A stretch of 64,000 bases of DNA from Rhinopomastus cyanomelas (GCA_013400115.1 VXBP01005059.1:191-64190); one strand, 5' to 3'; counted from the first letter of the stretch, positions 35,650 through 47,838 are shown. Program-made: numbers and translations. The notes: generated by a model from the sequence alone, not told the origin.

Positions 35650-35911
35650 CCAAAAAAGAACAAAAGGCATTTTTCCTAACAGTCCCAGGAGGGAGGCAGA
35701 ACAAGGTAGGTCTGAGGAAAGAAGTTCTTGAATCTCGGGGTTGAGGATCCCTGAAACAGGCTGCCTGGAGGAGGGATTGGAGGGCCCCTCCCTGGAGCCA
35801 TTCAAGGACAGGCTGGCTTGGGCTCTGGGCAATCTGTTCTGCCTGTTGTAGGGAGGTTGGACTGGATAACCTTCAGAAGTCTCTTCCAAGCCAACATACT
35901 GTGATTCTATG
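35650..35911 (+). mobile_element. CR1-like 3' end, plus strand ('agttcttgaatct' subfamily)
   Basis: Shares aagttcttgaatct, ccctggagccattcaagg and ggttggactggat with the 43660 copy. Ends gtgattctatgg. Confidence 0.8.
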
Positions 35912-35994
35912 GTCTTAGTGAGGTTAATATCTTCAGCTCCTAACAGAAGAATGGCCTTGTCAGGTACCAATGAAAAAAAGTGGTGTTTTCTGGA

Positions 35995-36460
35995 AGAATT
36001 AACTCTCTCACCTGGAGTATTGTGTTCTGTTCTGGGCTCCCCAATTCAAGAGGAACCAAGATCTGCTTGAGAGAGTCCAATGGAGGGCTATGGGAATGAT
36101 GAAGAGACTGGAGCAGCTGCCTCACAAGGAAAGACTGAGAGAGCAGGAGCTGTTCAGTCTGGAGAGGCGGAGACTGAGAAGGGACCTCATTAATCTATAA
36201 ATAGATGATGGCTAGGTGTCAAGAAGGTAGGGACAACCTCTTTTCACTTGTGCCCTAGGATAGGACTAGGGACCACGGATTCCAGCTGGAGCACAGAAAG
36301 TTCCATCTCAACATGAGGAAGAGCCTCTTTACTATGAGGGTCAGAGAGCTCTGGAACAGGCTGCCCAGAGAGGTTGTGGAGTCTCCTTGTTTGCAAACTT
36401 TCAGGACCCATATGTATGCATTCCTGTGTACATACAGATGCCCTAGACTCTGATCAACTC
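35995..36460 (+). mobile_element. CR1, plus strand, 3' end missing
   Basis: Plus reading starts in the THLEYCVLFWAP-type block (cacctggagtattgtgttct). It proceeds through the ERRLRRDLIN-like and WNRLPREVVESP-like regions, then fades after the cctgtgtacat block. Confidence 0.85.
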
Positions 36461-36549
36461 TCTGTAATTAAACAGCAACCTGTTATATTTAAGGTTCCCC
36501 TAGGGTATCATAAGCACCATCGTGTTAGAGGAATGTTTCTGGGTTGATG

Positions 36550-36848
36550 TCACCAAAAACTCTTCCTTCTCAGTAGCATCCAATGACAGGACAAGGGGCA
36601 ATGGTTGTAATCTGGAACAGAGGAAGTTCTACATCAATAGGAGAAGGAAATCCTTCATGGTGAGGGTGACAGAGCCATAGAACACGTGCCCAAGGAGGTT
36701 GTGGAGTCTTCTTCTCTGGAGACACTTAAAACCCACCAGGCCATGTTCCTGTGTGACTTGATCTGGGGGATCCTGCTGTGGCAGGGGGATTGGACTGGAT
36801 GATCTCTCAAAGTCCCTTCCAATCCCTAATGCTCTGTGATTCTGTGAA
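36550..36848 (+). mobile_element. CR1 3' end, plus strand
   Basis: From the SVASNDRTRGNGCNLEQRKF-like block to gctctgtgattctgtga. Confidence 0.88.
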
Positions 36849-37640
36849 AGAAGTCAAATATTTTAGGGGAGCCACCAAACAGGTAGGGCAAGAAACGGCG
36901 CCAACTATACAGCAGGAAGTATCGGATAAGGTTACCCTTATGCTATGGTTTGCTTCAGAGAAAAGATCAAGAATTGTCACTTTCAGTATGTTCTTGATCA
37001 AAATCTCGCAAGCTAAGTCAAGGTGATTAAATCTGTGGGTTACTCATTTTCCTACGAAAAGACCTGTAGGCATCGGTAAGAACAGTAAGAACTGTAACGT
37101 CCACATGGCACCACTCCATAAATCCTTTGGTTTATACTCCAACATTGCTTTAAGGATCAGCAATACTCTTTGTTTACTCGCAATTAAGGAGAAATAAATG
37201 TGCTAGGTTTTCACTATATAAACGCTTCTGGGTACATGTGTGGGCTCCAACTCTTTTTTGTGTGGTTTATGCTTGGACATTTCCAAATGGAAAACGGTTC
37301 CTATTCTTTATTCATTTGCTATCTCTCATGGGGACATGGCACAAGGAACATCCTACTGATCAAAGGAGAGCTTCTTACAGAGAAACTTCAGTGCATTTCT
37401 GTGGCTTGATTCCATGGTCTTAATTCTCAACTTTAGTGGGAGGCAGCCATTTGAAGTTGGAAAAATAAGCTAAACAAGCCATAAGAAATCCAAGATACAG
37501 TCATCTCAGGGATCTAGAAATGCACTTTCTATCCAGGCTCTCAGTTCAAAAACCCACTGTGACAGTAAATGAGCACCTGCATCATCTTCACAGGCAACTC
37601 TCCTGACTGCTGACCCATGATTCAGGTCACAGCACACAGA
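36849..37640. other. Intergenic, nothing recognised
   Basis: No repeat or coding signature noted. Confidence 0.5.
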
Positions 37641-37642
37641 CA

Positions 37643-37737
37643 GAATCACAGAATCACTAGGAATTGGAAGGGACCTCGAAAGATCATCTAGTCCTATCCT
37701 CCTGCCACAGCAGGATCACCCAGACCAAGTCATACAG
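37643..37737 (-). mobile_element. Very short CR1 3' tail
   Basis: agaatcacagaatcactagg then gggacctcgaaagatcatct, cut off at the tcatacag block. It joins the next, longer CR1 directly. Confidence 0.85.
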
Positions 37738-39474
37738 CCAGTCTGGGTTAGAAGGGACCACAGGATCATCCAGTTCCAACTCCCCTACCATGGGCAGGGA
37801 CACCCCACCCTAGATCAGGCTGGCCAGAGCCCCATCCAGCCTGGCCTTAAACACCTCTAAGGACATGGCCTCCACTACCTCCCTGGGCAACCCATTCCAG
37901 GCCCTCATCACTCTCACGGTGAAGAACTTCCTCCTCACATCCACTCTAAATCTACCCATCTCCAGCTTTGCTCCATTCCCCATAGTCCTGTCACTACCTG
38001 ACATCCTATAAAGTCACTCCCCAGCCTTTTTGTGGGCGCCCTTCAGATACTGGAAGGCCACAGTAAGGTCACCTGGGAGCCTCCTCATGTCCAGACTGAA
38101 CAGCCCCAACTCTCTCAGTCTGGCCTCATAGGAGAGGTGCTCCAGCCCTCTGATCATCCTCGTGGCCCTCCTCTGCACTCACTCCAGCACGTCCACATCC
38201 CTCTTGTAATAAAGGCTCCAGAACTGGATGCAGTGCTCCAGGTGGGGTCTCACCAGAGCAGAGTAGAGGGGCAGAATCACCTCCCTAGACCTGCTGGCCA
38301 CACTTCTCCTGATGCAGCCCAGGATCTGGTTTGCCTTCTCAGTCACAAGTGCACACTGCAGGCTCATGTTGAGCTTTTGGTCCACCCCCAGATCCCTCTC
38401 CTCAGGGCTACTCTGCAGCCAGTCACTACCCAGCCTGTCTTTGTGCCTAGGATTGCCTCGACCCAGATGCAGGACCTTACACTTGGTCTTGTTGAACCCC
38501 AACAGGTTGGCTTGTGTCCACTTCTCCAGCCTGTCCAGGTCCCTCTGGATGGCATCCCTGCCCTCCAGCGTGTTTGCTGCACCACACAGCTTGGTGTCAC
38601 CAGCAAACTTGCTGAGGGTGCACTCAGTGCTTCTGTCCATGTCACCGACAAAGATGTTGAACAAGACTGGTCCCGGACCAATCCCTGAGGGACTCTGCTT
38701 GTCACTGGCCTCCACCTGGACATGGATCCATCAACAGCCACTCTCTGGGTGCAGCCATCAAGCCAGTTCCTTACCCATCTAGTGGTCCACCCATTAAAGC
38801 CATGTTCCACCAGTTTGGAGACCAGAATGTGGTGTGGGACAGTGTCAGAGGCTTTGCTCAGGTCCAGGTAAACAACATCAATCACCTGCCCCTCATCCAT
38901 TAATGTTGTGACTTGTTCATAGAAGGCCACCAGGTTTGTCAGGCAGAATTAGCCCTTGGTGAAGCCATGCTGATTGTGCCCAATCACCTCTTCACTATTC
39001 TCCTGTCTCAGTAGTGCCTTCAGGAGGATCTGCTCCATGATCTTACCAGGCACAGAGATGAGACTGACTGGCCTGTAGTTCCCTGGCTCCTCCCTCCTAC
39101 CCTTTTTTAAACTAGGAATTATGTTTCCCCTTTTCCAGTCAGAGGGGACTTCACCAGACCCCCATGACTTTTGGAATAGAATAGAGAGGGGTTTAGCGAC
39201 TTCACCTGCCAGTTCTCTCAGTACCTGTGCATGTATCCCATCGGGTCCCATGGACTTGAACACTGTCAGGTTCTTCAGGTGGTCACGAACCAGATCTTCA
39301 CTTATGATGGCCAGTTCTTGCTTGCAGTCCCTGTTGTTATTTTCCATGACTCCAGGAGTGTGGCTGGAGGCCTTTGCACTGAAGACTGAGGGAGAGAAGT
39401 CATTGAGAACCTCAGCCTTTTCCATCTCACTTGTAACCACCTCACCTGTTTCCTTTCTGAGGGGGCCGAGCTAA
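37738..39474 (-). mobile_element. CR1, long copy with most of the reverse transcriptase
   Basis: Minus frames give, in order, SEMEKAEVLNDF, FKSMGPDGIHAQVLRELAGE, GNYRPVSLISVPGKIMEQIL, HNQHGFTKG, VYLDLSKASDTVPHHILVSK, then KFAGDTKLCGAANTLEGRD and WAQANLLGFN-like RT/thumb blocks, and the C-terminus (RFRVDVRRKFFTVRVMRAWN). The RT catalytic FADD is FAGD, and several frameshifts are present, so it is inactive. Confidence 0.93.
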
Positions 39475-39870
39475 AAGAAGAGGTGGAAAGACTGAGAGTT
39501 ATAAGAGACTGTGAAAAGGAAATTGACTATTTCCCTAATGTAATATCTACAAAACGTGATCTAGGGTTGACTCTTAGTGGCTCAGGGGGTCCAGTGTCCT
39601 CCCTACAGCAAGTCTCTCAGCCTCCAGGTAGTAACCCGCAGGAGCAGGGTCAATGGGAACAGGTCTCAGCCTGATGGAACAAACTCAAACGGAGCAAGCG
39701 TGCTACATTAAGAAGTTCACCACCAACAGTGCACTTGCAGAATAGGTATGAGGCTCTGCAGGAGGAACAGGTCAGCAGCAAGGATGGGGACTCAAAAAGA
39801 CTAGTAGCTGCACCAAAGATAGGTAGCCTCAGGCCAGCCATCAAGACCAATCCTGAATCAGATGACTGAT
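39475..39870 (+). mobile_element. CR1 ORF1 segment, inverted and abutting the minus copy
   Basis: The plus frame starts EEVERLRVIRDCEKEIDYFP and continues to EQGQWEQVSA. After a stop comes LQNRYEALQEEQ, the CR1 ORF1 coiled coil and linker. It begins exactly where the minus-strand ORF2 copy ends. Confidence 0.8.
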
Positions 39871-40261
39871 TCAATTTCCCCAGCACCAACCGGTGTATGT
39901 AGAAACCCTTTAAAGTTTGAAAATAATAATTCAATACATTTATCATTTAATACTTGGCCTTTGTCCAACACTTAATATTTTCAGTGGCTCAGCTGAAAAG
40001 TAGGACACATTTGACATCGACGTGTCTTACTCTTTAGCCTACTTTGTGATGTTTCTCATGATTACTCATTGAAGTGGTGAAAGAACACAGAAATGGTCTA
40101 TTACTCCTGTGTGGGGTTGGTCATCTGTGGCATAAACAGCTTAATGTTCCTTCAACAGATCTTTCTGGTGTACCAGAAAGACTTTCACCTCTGCATGGAG
40201 CTCTGCTCAGATTCCCTTGATTGCAAGTGCCAGGAGAAGACTCTGCAGGACTGTCAATGTC

Positions 40262-40870
40262 TTAGAATCCTAAAATAACAAGGGTTGGAAGGGACCTTAA
40301 AGATCATCCAGTTCCAAACCCTCTGCACAGCCAGAGACACCTTCACTACAGAAGGTTACTCAGGGCCACAGACAACCTGGCCTTCAACACTGCCAGGCCT
40401 GGGGCAGCCACGATCCCCTCAAGCAATCTGTTCCAGCATCTCCCCCACCCTCACAGCAAAGAATTTGTTCCTCATGTCCAACTTCAATCTCCCCTTTTCA
40501 AGTCTGGAACCCTTTCCACTTGTCCTCTTGCTACGCACCCATGTGAAAAGCCCTCCCCCAGCTTTCTTGTAGCCCTCTTCAGAGATTGGAAAGCTGCTCA
40601 AAAGTCACTGTGAGCCTCTTCTTCTCCAGGCTGAATGACCCCACCTTGCTCAGCCTGTCCTCCTTTGGACACCCTTCAGGAGCTCTGTGTCCTGATGTTG
40701 AGGACCCCAGATCTGGACACAGGACTCTAGGTGGGTTGATGCAGCCCATGACACAGTTGGCTTTTTGGGCAGCGAGTGCTCACTGATGGCTCCTGTTCAA
40801 CTTCTGATTCTCCACCACCCCCAAGTCCTACTCCCCAGGGCTGGCCTCAATCCCTTCTCATCCCAATCTG
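40262..40870 (-). mobile_element. CR1, 5'-truncated
   Basis: Minus frame RSKRTSGKGSRLEKGRLKLD then MRNKFFAVRVGEMLEQ. The worn 3' end (agaatcctaaaataacaagg) is at the left. Confidence 0.9.
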
Positions 40871-41463
40871 TATTTGTACCTCTTGTTTATTGGACATTTG
40901 AACTAAAAGGCTGATAAATCATTAAATTAGGCTACATTTCAGAGCTGGTCACTCTAAGCAGGAGTTTTTCCCTCAATTACTATTTTTTTCCCGGATGGGT
41001 TCACTCTCTGGGCTGTCACTCCGTAAACGCATCGGATGACGAGTCTAACCGGGACCTTTATGAGACCTTCTCTGGCACAGTAAGGCCACGTCTTGCACTG
41101 CAATTGCACCTTTGGCACGGGGGAGCCTGGGATACCTCTAAGGCTGCAAAAAAGCCAATTTCTTATCTGACACCAAAAAAAGGTGCAGAAAAAAGCCATT
41201 GAAGCAAACAGCTGCTAGGAAATGGCTTCCAAAAGTCTAAGGTGCACACGGCAAGTTCTCAGATAAAGAAGGATTTCATTTTCTCCAGGTTTACGAGCAT
41301 TTCTCAGTCAAGGCAGGAATCATATCTATGTCAAAGATAACCTACCAGCACACCGAGATGATTGTCTTGTTACATACATCTACAGCTGTGCCTACCCCAC
41401 CCAGGACAGCACCGTTCAAGAGGGGAAGAAAGCACAGGCACCTCCTGAGAGGAAGATTTTAGG
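40871..41463. other. Intergenic, nothing recognised
   Basis: Short ORFs only. Confidence 0.5.
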
Positions 41464-41703
41464 CTGGAAACAACCTGTTAGAGAGCAGGCATCCTAGGGT
41501 GGATCAGAACGGGGGTGGTTAGAAGATCGAGAGAGGTTATCCTCCCCCTCTACTCTGTTCTGATGAGAACACATCTGGAATACTGTGTCCTTTTCTGGGC
41601 CCCTCAGTTCCAGAAGGACACAGAACTGCTGGAGAGAGCCCAGCACAGAGCCACAAAGATGATGAAGGCAGTGGAACAACTCCCTGATGAGGGACAGGAG
41701 TGA
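41464..41703 (+). mobile_element. CR1 fragment, RT C-terminal region
   Basis: The plus frame (RSREVILPLYSVLMRTHLEY, CVLFWAPQFQKDTELLERAQ) is a block from downstream of the RT. It precedes an ORF2 segment that should come earlier in the element, so it is a separate copy. Confidence 0.85.
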
Positions 41704-41769
41704 GGCAAAGACTGCAGAGAGAAATCCTACGAACTGGTCTGGAGAGGTGTGAAATGATGTTTGAAACTC

Positions 41770-43210
41770 TTCTGTAAGTTTTCTTAAGAAAGACAATGCT
41801 GCAAAGATAATTGTCCCCAAGCAACTGCTAGGAGAAATCCCATGGGACAGGGTGCTGGCAGGTACAGGGCCCAAGGTAGCTGGTTAACATTCAAAGACCA
41901 CTTCTTTGAAGCACAACACAAGAGCATTCCATCAGGAAAGAAGTCAAGAAAGGGAGCCAGAAGACCTGTGTGGTGAAACACTGAGCTGCTGGGCAAACTG
42001 AAGAAGAAGAAGAAAGTCTATAGATCATGGAAGGAGGGGATGGCCACTTGGGGTGATTAGAAGGCTCTAGTCAGAGCACATAGGGACGCAACTAGAAAAG
42101 CCAAGGCCTCCTTGGAATTAAACCTTGCAAGAGAGGTCAAGGGCAACAAAAAGGGCTTCCTCAAATAAAGTGCAAGTAAAACTAAACCACAAGTAAAACT
42201 AAACCTAGAGGCAATGTAGGCCCCCTGCTGAGTGAGGTGGGTGCCCTGGAGACAGAGGATGCAGAGAAAGCAGAGACACTGAACACCTTCTTTGCCTCTG
42301 TCTGTACTTCTGGGGGCTGTCCTGATATCAAGCTGTATACCGCTGAGGCCCCAAAGGAAGTTGAGACAAGAGAAGAGCTTGGTTTGCCCTGTTTGATGAG
42401 GACTGAGTTAGGGATAAGTGGATCAAACTGGATGCACATAAATCAAAGGGCCCTGATGGAATGCACTGCAAGTGCTAAGTGGGCCAGCAGAAGTCATTGC
42501 TAGGTCACTCTCCGTCATCTTTTCTAAGTAAGGGGATCAGGAGAGGTGCCTGGGGACTGGAGGACAGCAGATGTCACTCCAATCTTCAAAAAGGGTAAGG
42601 TGAAGGACACAGCTAACTATAGACCAGTCAGCCTCACCTCCATCCCCGGAAAGGTGATGGAACAATTTGTCCTGGGTGCTGTCTCCAGGCACAGCAAGGA
42701 CAAGAGTGTCATTAAGGACAGTCAGCATGGCTTCACCAAGGGGAAGTCATGCTTGACCAACCTGATAGCCTTTTATGAGGGCATAAGCAGGTGGATAGAT
42801 GATGGCACAGTGGTGGATGAAGTCAAGATCTACCTTGACTTCACTAAGGCATTTGACGTGGTCCCCCACAGAATTCTCACAGCCAACCTGAGACAGTGTG
42901 ATCAGGTTGTGAGGTGTATAGTGAACTGGCTGCAAGAGAGAAGCCAGAGGGACAAGGGGCAATGGGTGTAAGCTGGAACAGAGGAGGTCCCACATCAGTA
43001 TGAGAGGGAAACTCTTCACAGAGAGGGTGACAGAGCACTGGAACAGGGTGCCCAGGGTGGTTGTGGAGTCTCCTTCTCTGGAGATGCTTAAGACCCACCT
43101 GGATGTGTTCCTGTGTGACTTGGTCTAGGTGATCCTGCTGTGGCAGGGGGACTGGACTAGATGATCTTTCAAGGTCCTTTCCAATCCCTAATGATGCTGT
43201 GATTGTATGA
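41770..43210 (+). mobile_element. CR1, plus strand, ORF2 linker to 3' end with internal deletion
   Basis: In order: the linker (antisense counterpart of the 10556-11238 block), the pre-RT block GALETEDAEKAETLNTFFASV, RT blocks (TANYRPVSLTSIPGKVMEQF, DSQHGFTKGKSCLTNLIAFY, YLDFTKAFDVVPHRILTANL). Then a jump at ~42950 goes to the C-terminal tail and gctgtgattgtatga. The RT palm and thumb are missing. Confidence 0.9.
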
Positions 43211-43655
43211 TTTCTGAAACAGCTGTGATTGACCCAGATCAGCCGTCGATGCGAAGCCGTGCAAGAGATACGAGGATATTTCTGGCACGTGTTATTTTTG
43301 GCTCAGTTACTCACACTGTCTTCTCTCCCAGTAGAACTGTGGGAGTGAGATGCTGAAGGAACAGAAAGAAGAAAATACTGATTTAAAACTGGAACAATGA
43401 ACCGAGCGTTGCAGAGGATCAACTGAAGTTCTGTTAGAAGACGAATAAAGAGCAAATCAGCAGTTGTGGCAGAGCAGTGTGGTCATTGCCACTCCCTGTT
43501 TATCTCACTTTGTCCATTGAGTGAGATTAAAGCTACAACAGCAGGTGTGAAATTTTGTTGGGGAAATAGTTTTTCAAAAACTATTTACTCCATGTGCGCA
43601 AGAGACTAAGGACTCACGGGCATGTCATGGGCTACCAAAGCCCTGTAAACCTCAT
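43211..43655. other. Intergenic, nothing recognised
   Basis: No clear feature. Confidence 0.5.
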
Positions 43656-43659
43656 CAAC

Positions 43660-44021
43660 ACAGCTGAAGAGGAGATTCCAGGAGCACCTTAGCAAGACCC
43701 TCCAGTCCCTGAAAGGGGTTTTCAGAAGGCTGGGAAAGACTGTTCCCAAGGGCAGGGAACAATAGGATGAGGGGGCATGGACAGAAGGACGAGGGGAGGC
43801 TGGACAGAAGGAGAAAGTTCTTGAATCTGAGCTTGAAGGATCTCTGGAACAGGCTGGGCAGAGAGGGACTGGAAGCCCCATCCCTGGAGCCATTCAAGGT
43901 CAGGTTGGATGGGGCTCTGAGCAGCCTAGTCTGGTGAGTGATGGCTCTGCTGCTTGTAGGGGGTTGGACTAGATGCCCTTTGCAGGTCCCTTCCAACCCA
44001 ATACATCCTATGATTCTGTGA
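43660..44021 (+). mobile_element. CR1-like 3' end, plus strand ('agttcttgaatct' subfamily)
   Basis: ggagaaagttcttgaatctg, then a tail ending catcctatgattctgtga. Confidence 0.85.
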
Positions 44022-44383
44022 TGATATTTTAAAGAAGTCCAGTTCTCAGCTTCTTACTGAAAAATTCCTAGTTTCAAATATTTTTTAGAAAATTCAGAGT
44101 TTGGGCTGAACTCTGGTGTCTTTTCCATGGCAACAGTGGATTGTGAACACTCTCAACTCAATAGAAAATGGGTACAGCCACAGACTTCTGCAAAATGTTT
44201 GAACTTACAGCAAAAACTCAAACTAAATTCTATTAATAAGCAGTTGCTACTTTTAGCACAGCATCACAAACACTGCAGACATTATTTATAGGGTTTTTTT
44301 TAAGTAGAATTACATATTTAGCACTGGAACAGTACTATTTCTGCCATTTGAGAAAATAATTCACGTTGGCACTATATTTCTTT
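44022..44383. other. Intergenic, nothing recognised
   Basis: AT-rich with a ttttttt run. Confidence 0.5.
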
Positions 44384-44800
44384 CATAGAATGATAGAGTC
44401 ATCGTGGCTGAAAAGGACCTCGAGGATCACCAAGTCCAGCCCTCACCCCGACTGCTCCCTAACTCCTACACCATGGCCTCAAGTGCTCTACTACTCGGTT
44501 TTTAAACACCTCCAGGGATGGAGAATCCACCACCTCCCTGGGCAGCCTGTTCCAGTGTCCAGCCACTCTCTCAGGGAAGAACTTCTTCCTAAGATCCAAT
44601 CTAAACCTCCCCTGATGCGACTTGAGACCATTTCCCCTCATCCTATCATTAGTAATCTGGGAGAAGAGACCAGCACCAGCCTTGCTACAACCTCCTTTGA
44701 GGTGGCTGTAGAGAGCAAGAAGGTCTCTTCTCAGCCTCCTCTTCTCTGTGCTAAATAAGCCCAGTTCCCTCAGCCAACTGTTCATAGGGCCTGTTTGCCA
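44384..44800 (-). mobile_element. CR1, 5'-truncated
   Basis: Minus frame LRELGLFSTEKRRLRRDLLA, ITNDRMRGNGLKSHQGRFRL, WNRLPREVVDSPSLEVFKNR; one of the better preserved C-terminal frames. Confidence 0.92.
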
Positions 44801-44805
44801 GACCT

Positions 44806-44942
44806 CCAGGACCATCAAGTCCAGCCCTCATCCCAACATCTCCCTAACCCCTAGACCATGGCCTCAAGTGCTCTAGCTACTCAGTTTGTAAACACCTTCG
44901 GGGATGGGGACTCCACCACCTCCCCAGGCAGCCTGTTCAAGC
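44806..44942 (-). mobile_element. CR1 tail segment, second copy of the same subfamily
   Basis: Repeats the sequence of 44410-44550 (ccatggcctcaagtgctcta, caccttcggggatggggac) in the same orientation. It is either a second insertion or a partial tandem duplication. Confidence 0.75.
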
Positions 44943-45574
44943 ACACACAAGCAAATCCAGACCATTTTCAACCTGATCTGAAGTTTCTCCTGTTGAAATG
45001 ACAAGCTTTTCTGGAGCATTTCTGATTGTTTTTCTTTTATATTTCAAATTCTTGGATTTACTTCTAATTCTGCAATCACTGGAAGCTGATAGCATGCAGT
45101 CCTACCTGGTTTCATATCTTATTGTCCCTGGAGCTAAAGCTAAGCCAACTTCTAAAAGTTAATTCCTACAATTACTAGAGACTGCAGCTGTTTCACAGGC
45201 TGTTCTCTGCTGTTCAATTTATCAAATTCCTCTCTACCGAAATAATTATAGATATATGGGGGGGGTGATTGACACCACAACTACATGTCATGCTCCAACA
45301 AAGATCATCCCATGACACTTTCACACTTCAAATACTCTTAAACTGATCCTCATGACCATAAATCTCTGTGTACCCAACACACACATCCTCCTAACAAGCA
45401 CCAGCATCTTTACAAGCATGGAATAAACATTTTCTTCTCTAAACCAGCTATTTTTTTCCCAAGATGTTATTTCATCTTCACAACTGGATTAGTTATGCCT
45501 CAGAATTATATCTAAGCAACAAATTCTGAATCATGTTTGACAAGAATATGGTTTTCTTGTTTTTTTCTTACCGT
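44943..45574. other. Intergenic, nothing recognised
   Basis: Contains a ggggggg run near 45257; no gene. Confidence 0.5.
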
Positions 45575-46105
45575 AATCATAGAATCACCAACTGGCCAGG
45601 ATTGGAAGGGACTTTAAAGATCATCTAGTTCCAACCCCCCTGCACAGGCAGGGACACCTTCACTAGAGCAGGTTACTCAGGGCCCTGTCCAAACTGGCCT
45701 TCAACACTGCCAGAGATGGGGCAGCCACAACTTCCTTAGGCAACCTGTTCCTGCATCTCCCCACCCTCACAACAAAGAATTTGTTCCTCATGTCCAACTT
45801 CAATCTCCCCTCTTCAAGTCTGGAACCCTTTCCCCTTGTCCTCTCACTACCACCTGTATCAAAAGCCTTCCCCCAGCTTTCTTGCAGCCCCCTTCAGAGA
45901 TTGGAAAGCTGCTCGAAGGTCACCAGGGAGCCTCCTCTTCTCCAGGCTGAACAACCCCACCTTGCTCAGCCTGTCCTCATAGGGGAGGTGCTCCAGCCCC
46001 CTGACCATATGAGTCATTCTCCTCTGGGTATCTTCCAGGAGCTCGCTGTCCTTCTGATGATGGGGACTCCAGAACTGGACACAGTGCTACTTCTGTGCCT
46101 AATAA
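45575..46105 (-). mobile_element. CR1, 5'-truncated
   Basis: atcatagaatcaccaactgg then gggactttaaagatcatcta. The upstream end reaches the antisense LFWSPHHQKDSELLEDTQRR-like block. Confidence 0.9.
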
Positions 46106-46146
46106 AAGTGTAGTAAGTTTTCAGCCAATAAACAGATGCTCCAGTC

Positions 46147-46196
46147 TCCTGGTACTGATCTCTGTTTAACGTCCTGGTACTGATCTCTGTTTAACG
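46147..46196. repeat. Perfect 25-bp tandem duplication
   Basis: Two adjacent copies of a 25-base unit beginning tcctggtactgatctc, at 46147-46171 and 46172-46196. Confidence 0.9.
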
Positions 46197-46339
46197 TCTT
46201 CAAATGCATTTCTGTCTGTTGTACCAAACACATCACTTTGTCTCTCACCAGGCATTTCCACTCCTTGGCTTAGGCAGTCTTAAAAGAGTTTTGCTCCCAA
46301 CAGTCTACTCCTTCTATAACAAATTGTTGGAGATTTAGC

Positions 46340-46442
46340 TTCTATTTTCTTATTCTTGTTTTCCAATTTTTGTATTTTCTTATTTGCTAATTTTTCTATT
46401 TTCTTACTCTTATTTTCTAATATTTATTATTATTTATTATGC
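46340..46442. repeat. T-rich low-complexity tract
   Basis: Recurrent tattttctta(t/c)t and tttctaatatttatta strings. The ORF through it (46384 onward) owes its hydrophobic start to this tract. Confidence 0.7.
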
Positions 46443-47670
46443 CTCTCTACGTACTGCTTGCTGCTGGCTTCTCCTTGTCCACTGGAACTTCCACTCCCCT
46501 CTGCCCATTTGCATTGCTTTTGTTTCTGCAATTTCACCCAGGATGAGATGGGCTGCTTACAGCTGCCTTCCTTCCCTTCCACATAGTGCTCCGGGGACTC
46601 GGGGTGAGACACATCTTTCAGCTGAGCATCTCCAGTTTGCCTGTCACACTCCTGTGGAGTTTCAGGCACTTGGGGGTTCTGATTCCCTCTCCTCATACAC
46701 AGCTCTTACGCAGCTTCTTGACACCTTTCGCTTCCTCCTCTGCTTCAGCCACAAGTACCTGTGCTTGGCTGCTGATGAAGGTGATGCTCCTGGTACCATG
46801 CAGCCCTCTTCTGTAGGAGCTAGGATCACATCAGATTTGGCAGCTTCAAACAGAGAGAAGCCCCTAATAAAACCACCTCATCTGACCTGGCAGGGCACCG
46901 CAGTGTCTGTGTGTCTTCTTCCCTGAGGTTTCCTCTCATCAGGACAGGCAAGAGGGCCTAGCCAGGGGGTGATGATGCAACTGTGGGAGTACAGAATGTG
47001 CTCCCTTAATAAACAGAGGACTTCCCCCTCACACCGCGGGACTGGCTCCATTCACCAGCACAGTGTGAATGTACACAGAGGACACAGAGCCTAAGCTCTT
47101 GCAGATGAGCACCTTCAAAAAATCAGGTTCCATAGCATTTTATCACGAGGATTTCATGTTCTCCTGCATGAAACGTGAACCTTCCCACAAGCCTGGACAG
47201 CAGATTCTTTTGGATTCAAAAGGATGGATCTCTGTAGAAGACAACCACAGTTTTCTTGATTCCTCAGCTTTCTGTGCATTTCATATCATACACATCAGAA
47301 ACACGCAGTCCTGACACAGCTAATGCCTTCGTTCAGGCTGCAGGGAGAGCTGAAAGCACATTCAGGCTTGGAGAGAGAGACAGCATGAGCCATGATGCAA
47401 CAGCCATTGTGGCAAAAGCATTGTTTGGCCACCTGAGAACTCTATGACCTTCCTGTTTATTGAGAAATATTATTTATCATGCGAATGCAGTGAACCCTTT
47501 CTCCTCTCTGAAAGCTTATTGTGCGGGCCTGGGAAGAGCCTTGTGGAACATTAATTTGTGTCAAAGACAGAAGAAAATTCCTCCCCCCTGCCTTTACTTA
47601 GCTTCAACGCACTCACTGCAAAGTCTGCCCTGTAGAGCACGCAAAGAACAGCAGCGCCAGGGAGCACAAC
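46443..47670. other. Intergenic, no confident gene
   Basis: Overlapping ORFs on both strands between 46430 and 46926, and an AATAAA-bearing stretch near 47008, could be an LTR remnant. I cannot support either reading. Confidence 0.35.
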
Positions 47671-47838
47671 TCACAGAATCCCAGAGCTTCTGAGGCTGGA
47701 CATTGCTTTACTGAAGAACCAGAGGCTGGATGGGGCTCTGAGCAACCTGATCTAGTGAAGGTGTCCCTGTCTGTGCAGGAGATTGGAACTCAATGATCTT
47801 TGAGGTCCCTTCCAGCTGTGACCTCCCAATGATTCCAT
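47671..47838 (+). mobile_element. CR1 3' ends in opposite orientation, short
   Basis: A ~30-base antisense tail (ctcacagaatcccagagctt) is followed by a plus-strand tail (ggctggatggggctctgagc to ccaatgattcca). Confidence 0.7.

Noticed and set aside
38032..38782. Plus-strand ORFs of 218 and 156 codons
   Set aside because: Antisense shadows of the CR1 reverse transcriptase on the minus strand.
39475..39870. Independent host gene upstream of the CR1
   Set aside because: The peptide order (EEVERLRxIRxxEKEID, later LQNRYEAL) is CR1 ORF1.
46384..46926. 180-codon plus-strand ORF with a hydrophobic start
   Set aside because: The start is made by a T-rich low-complexity tract, overlapping frames are also open and no domain is recognisable.
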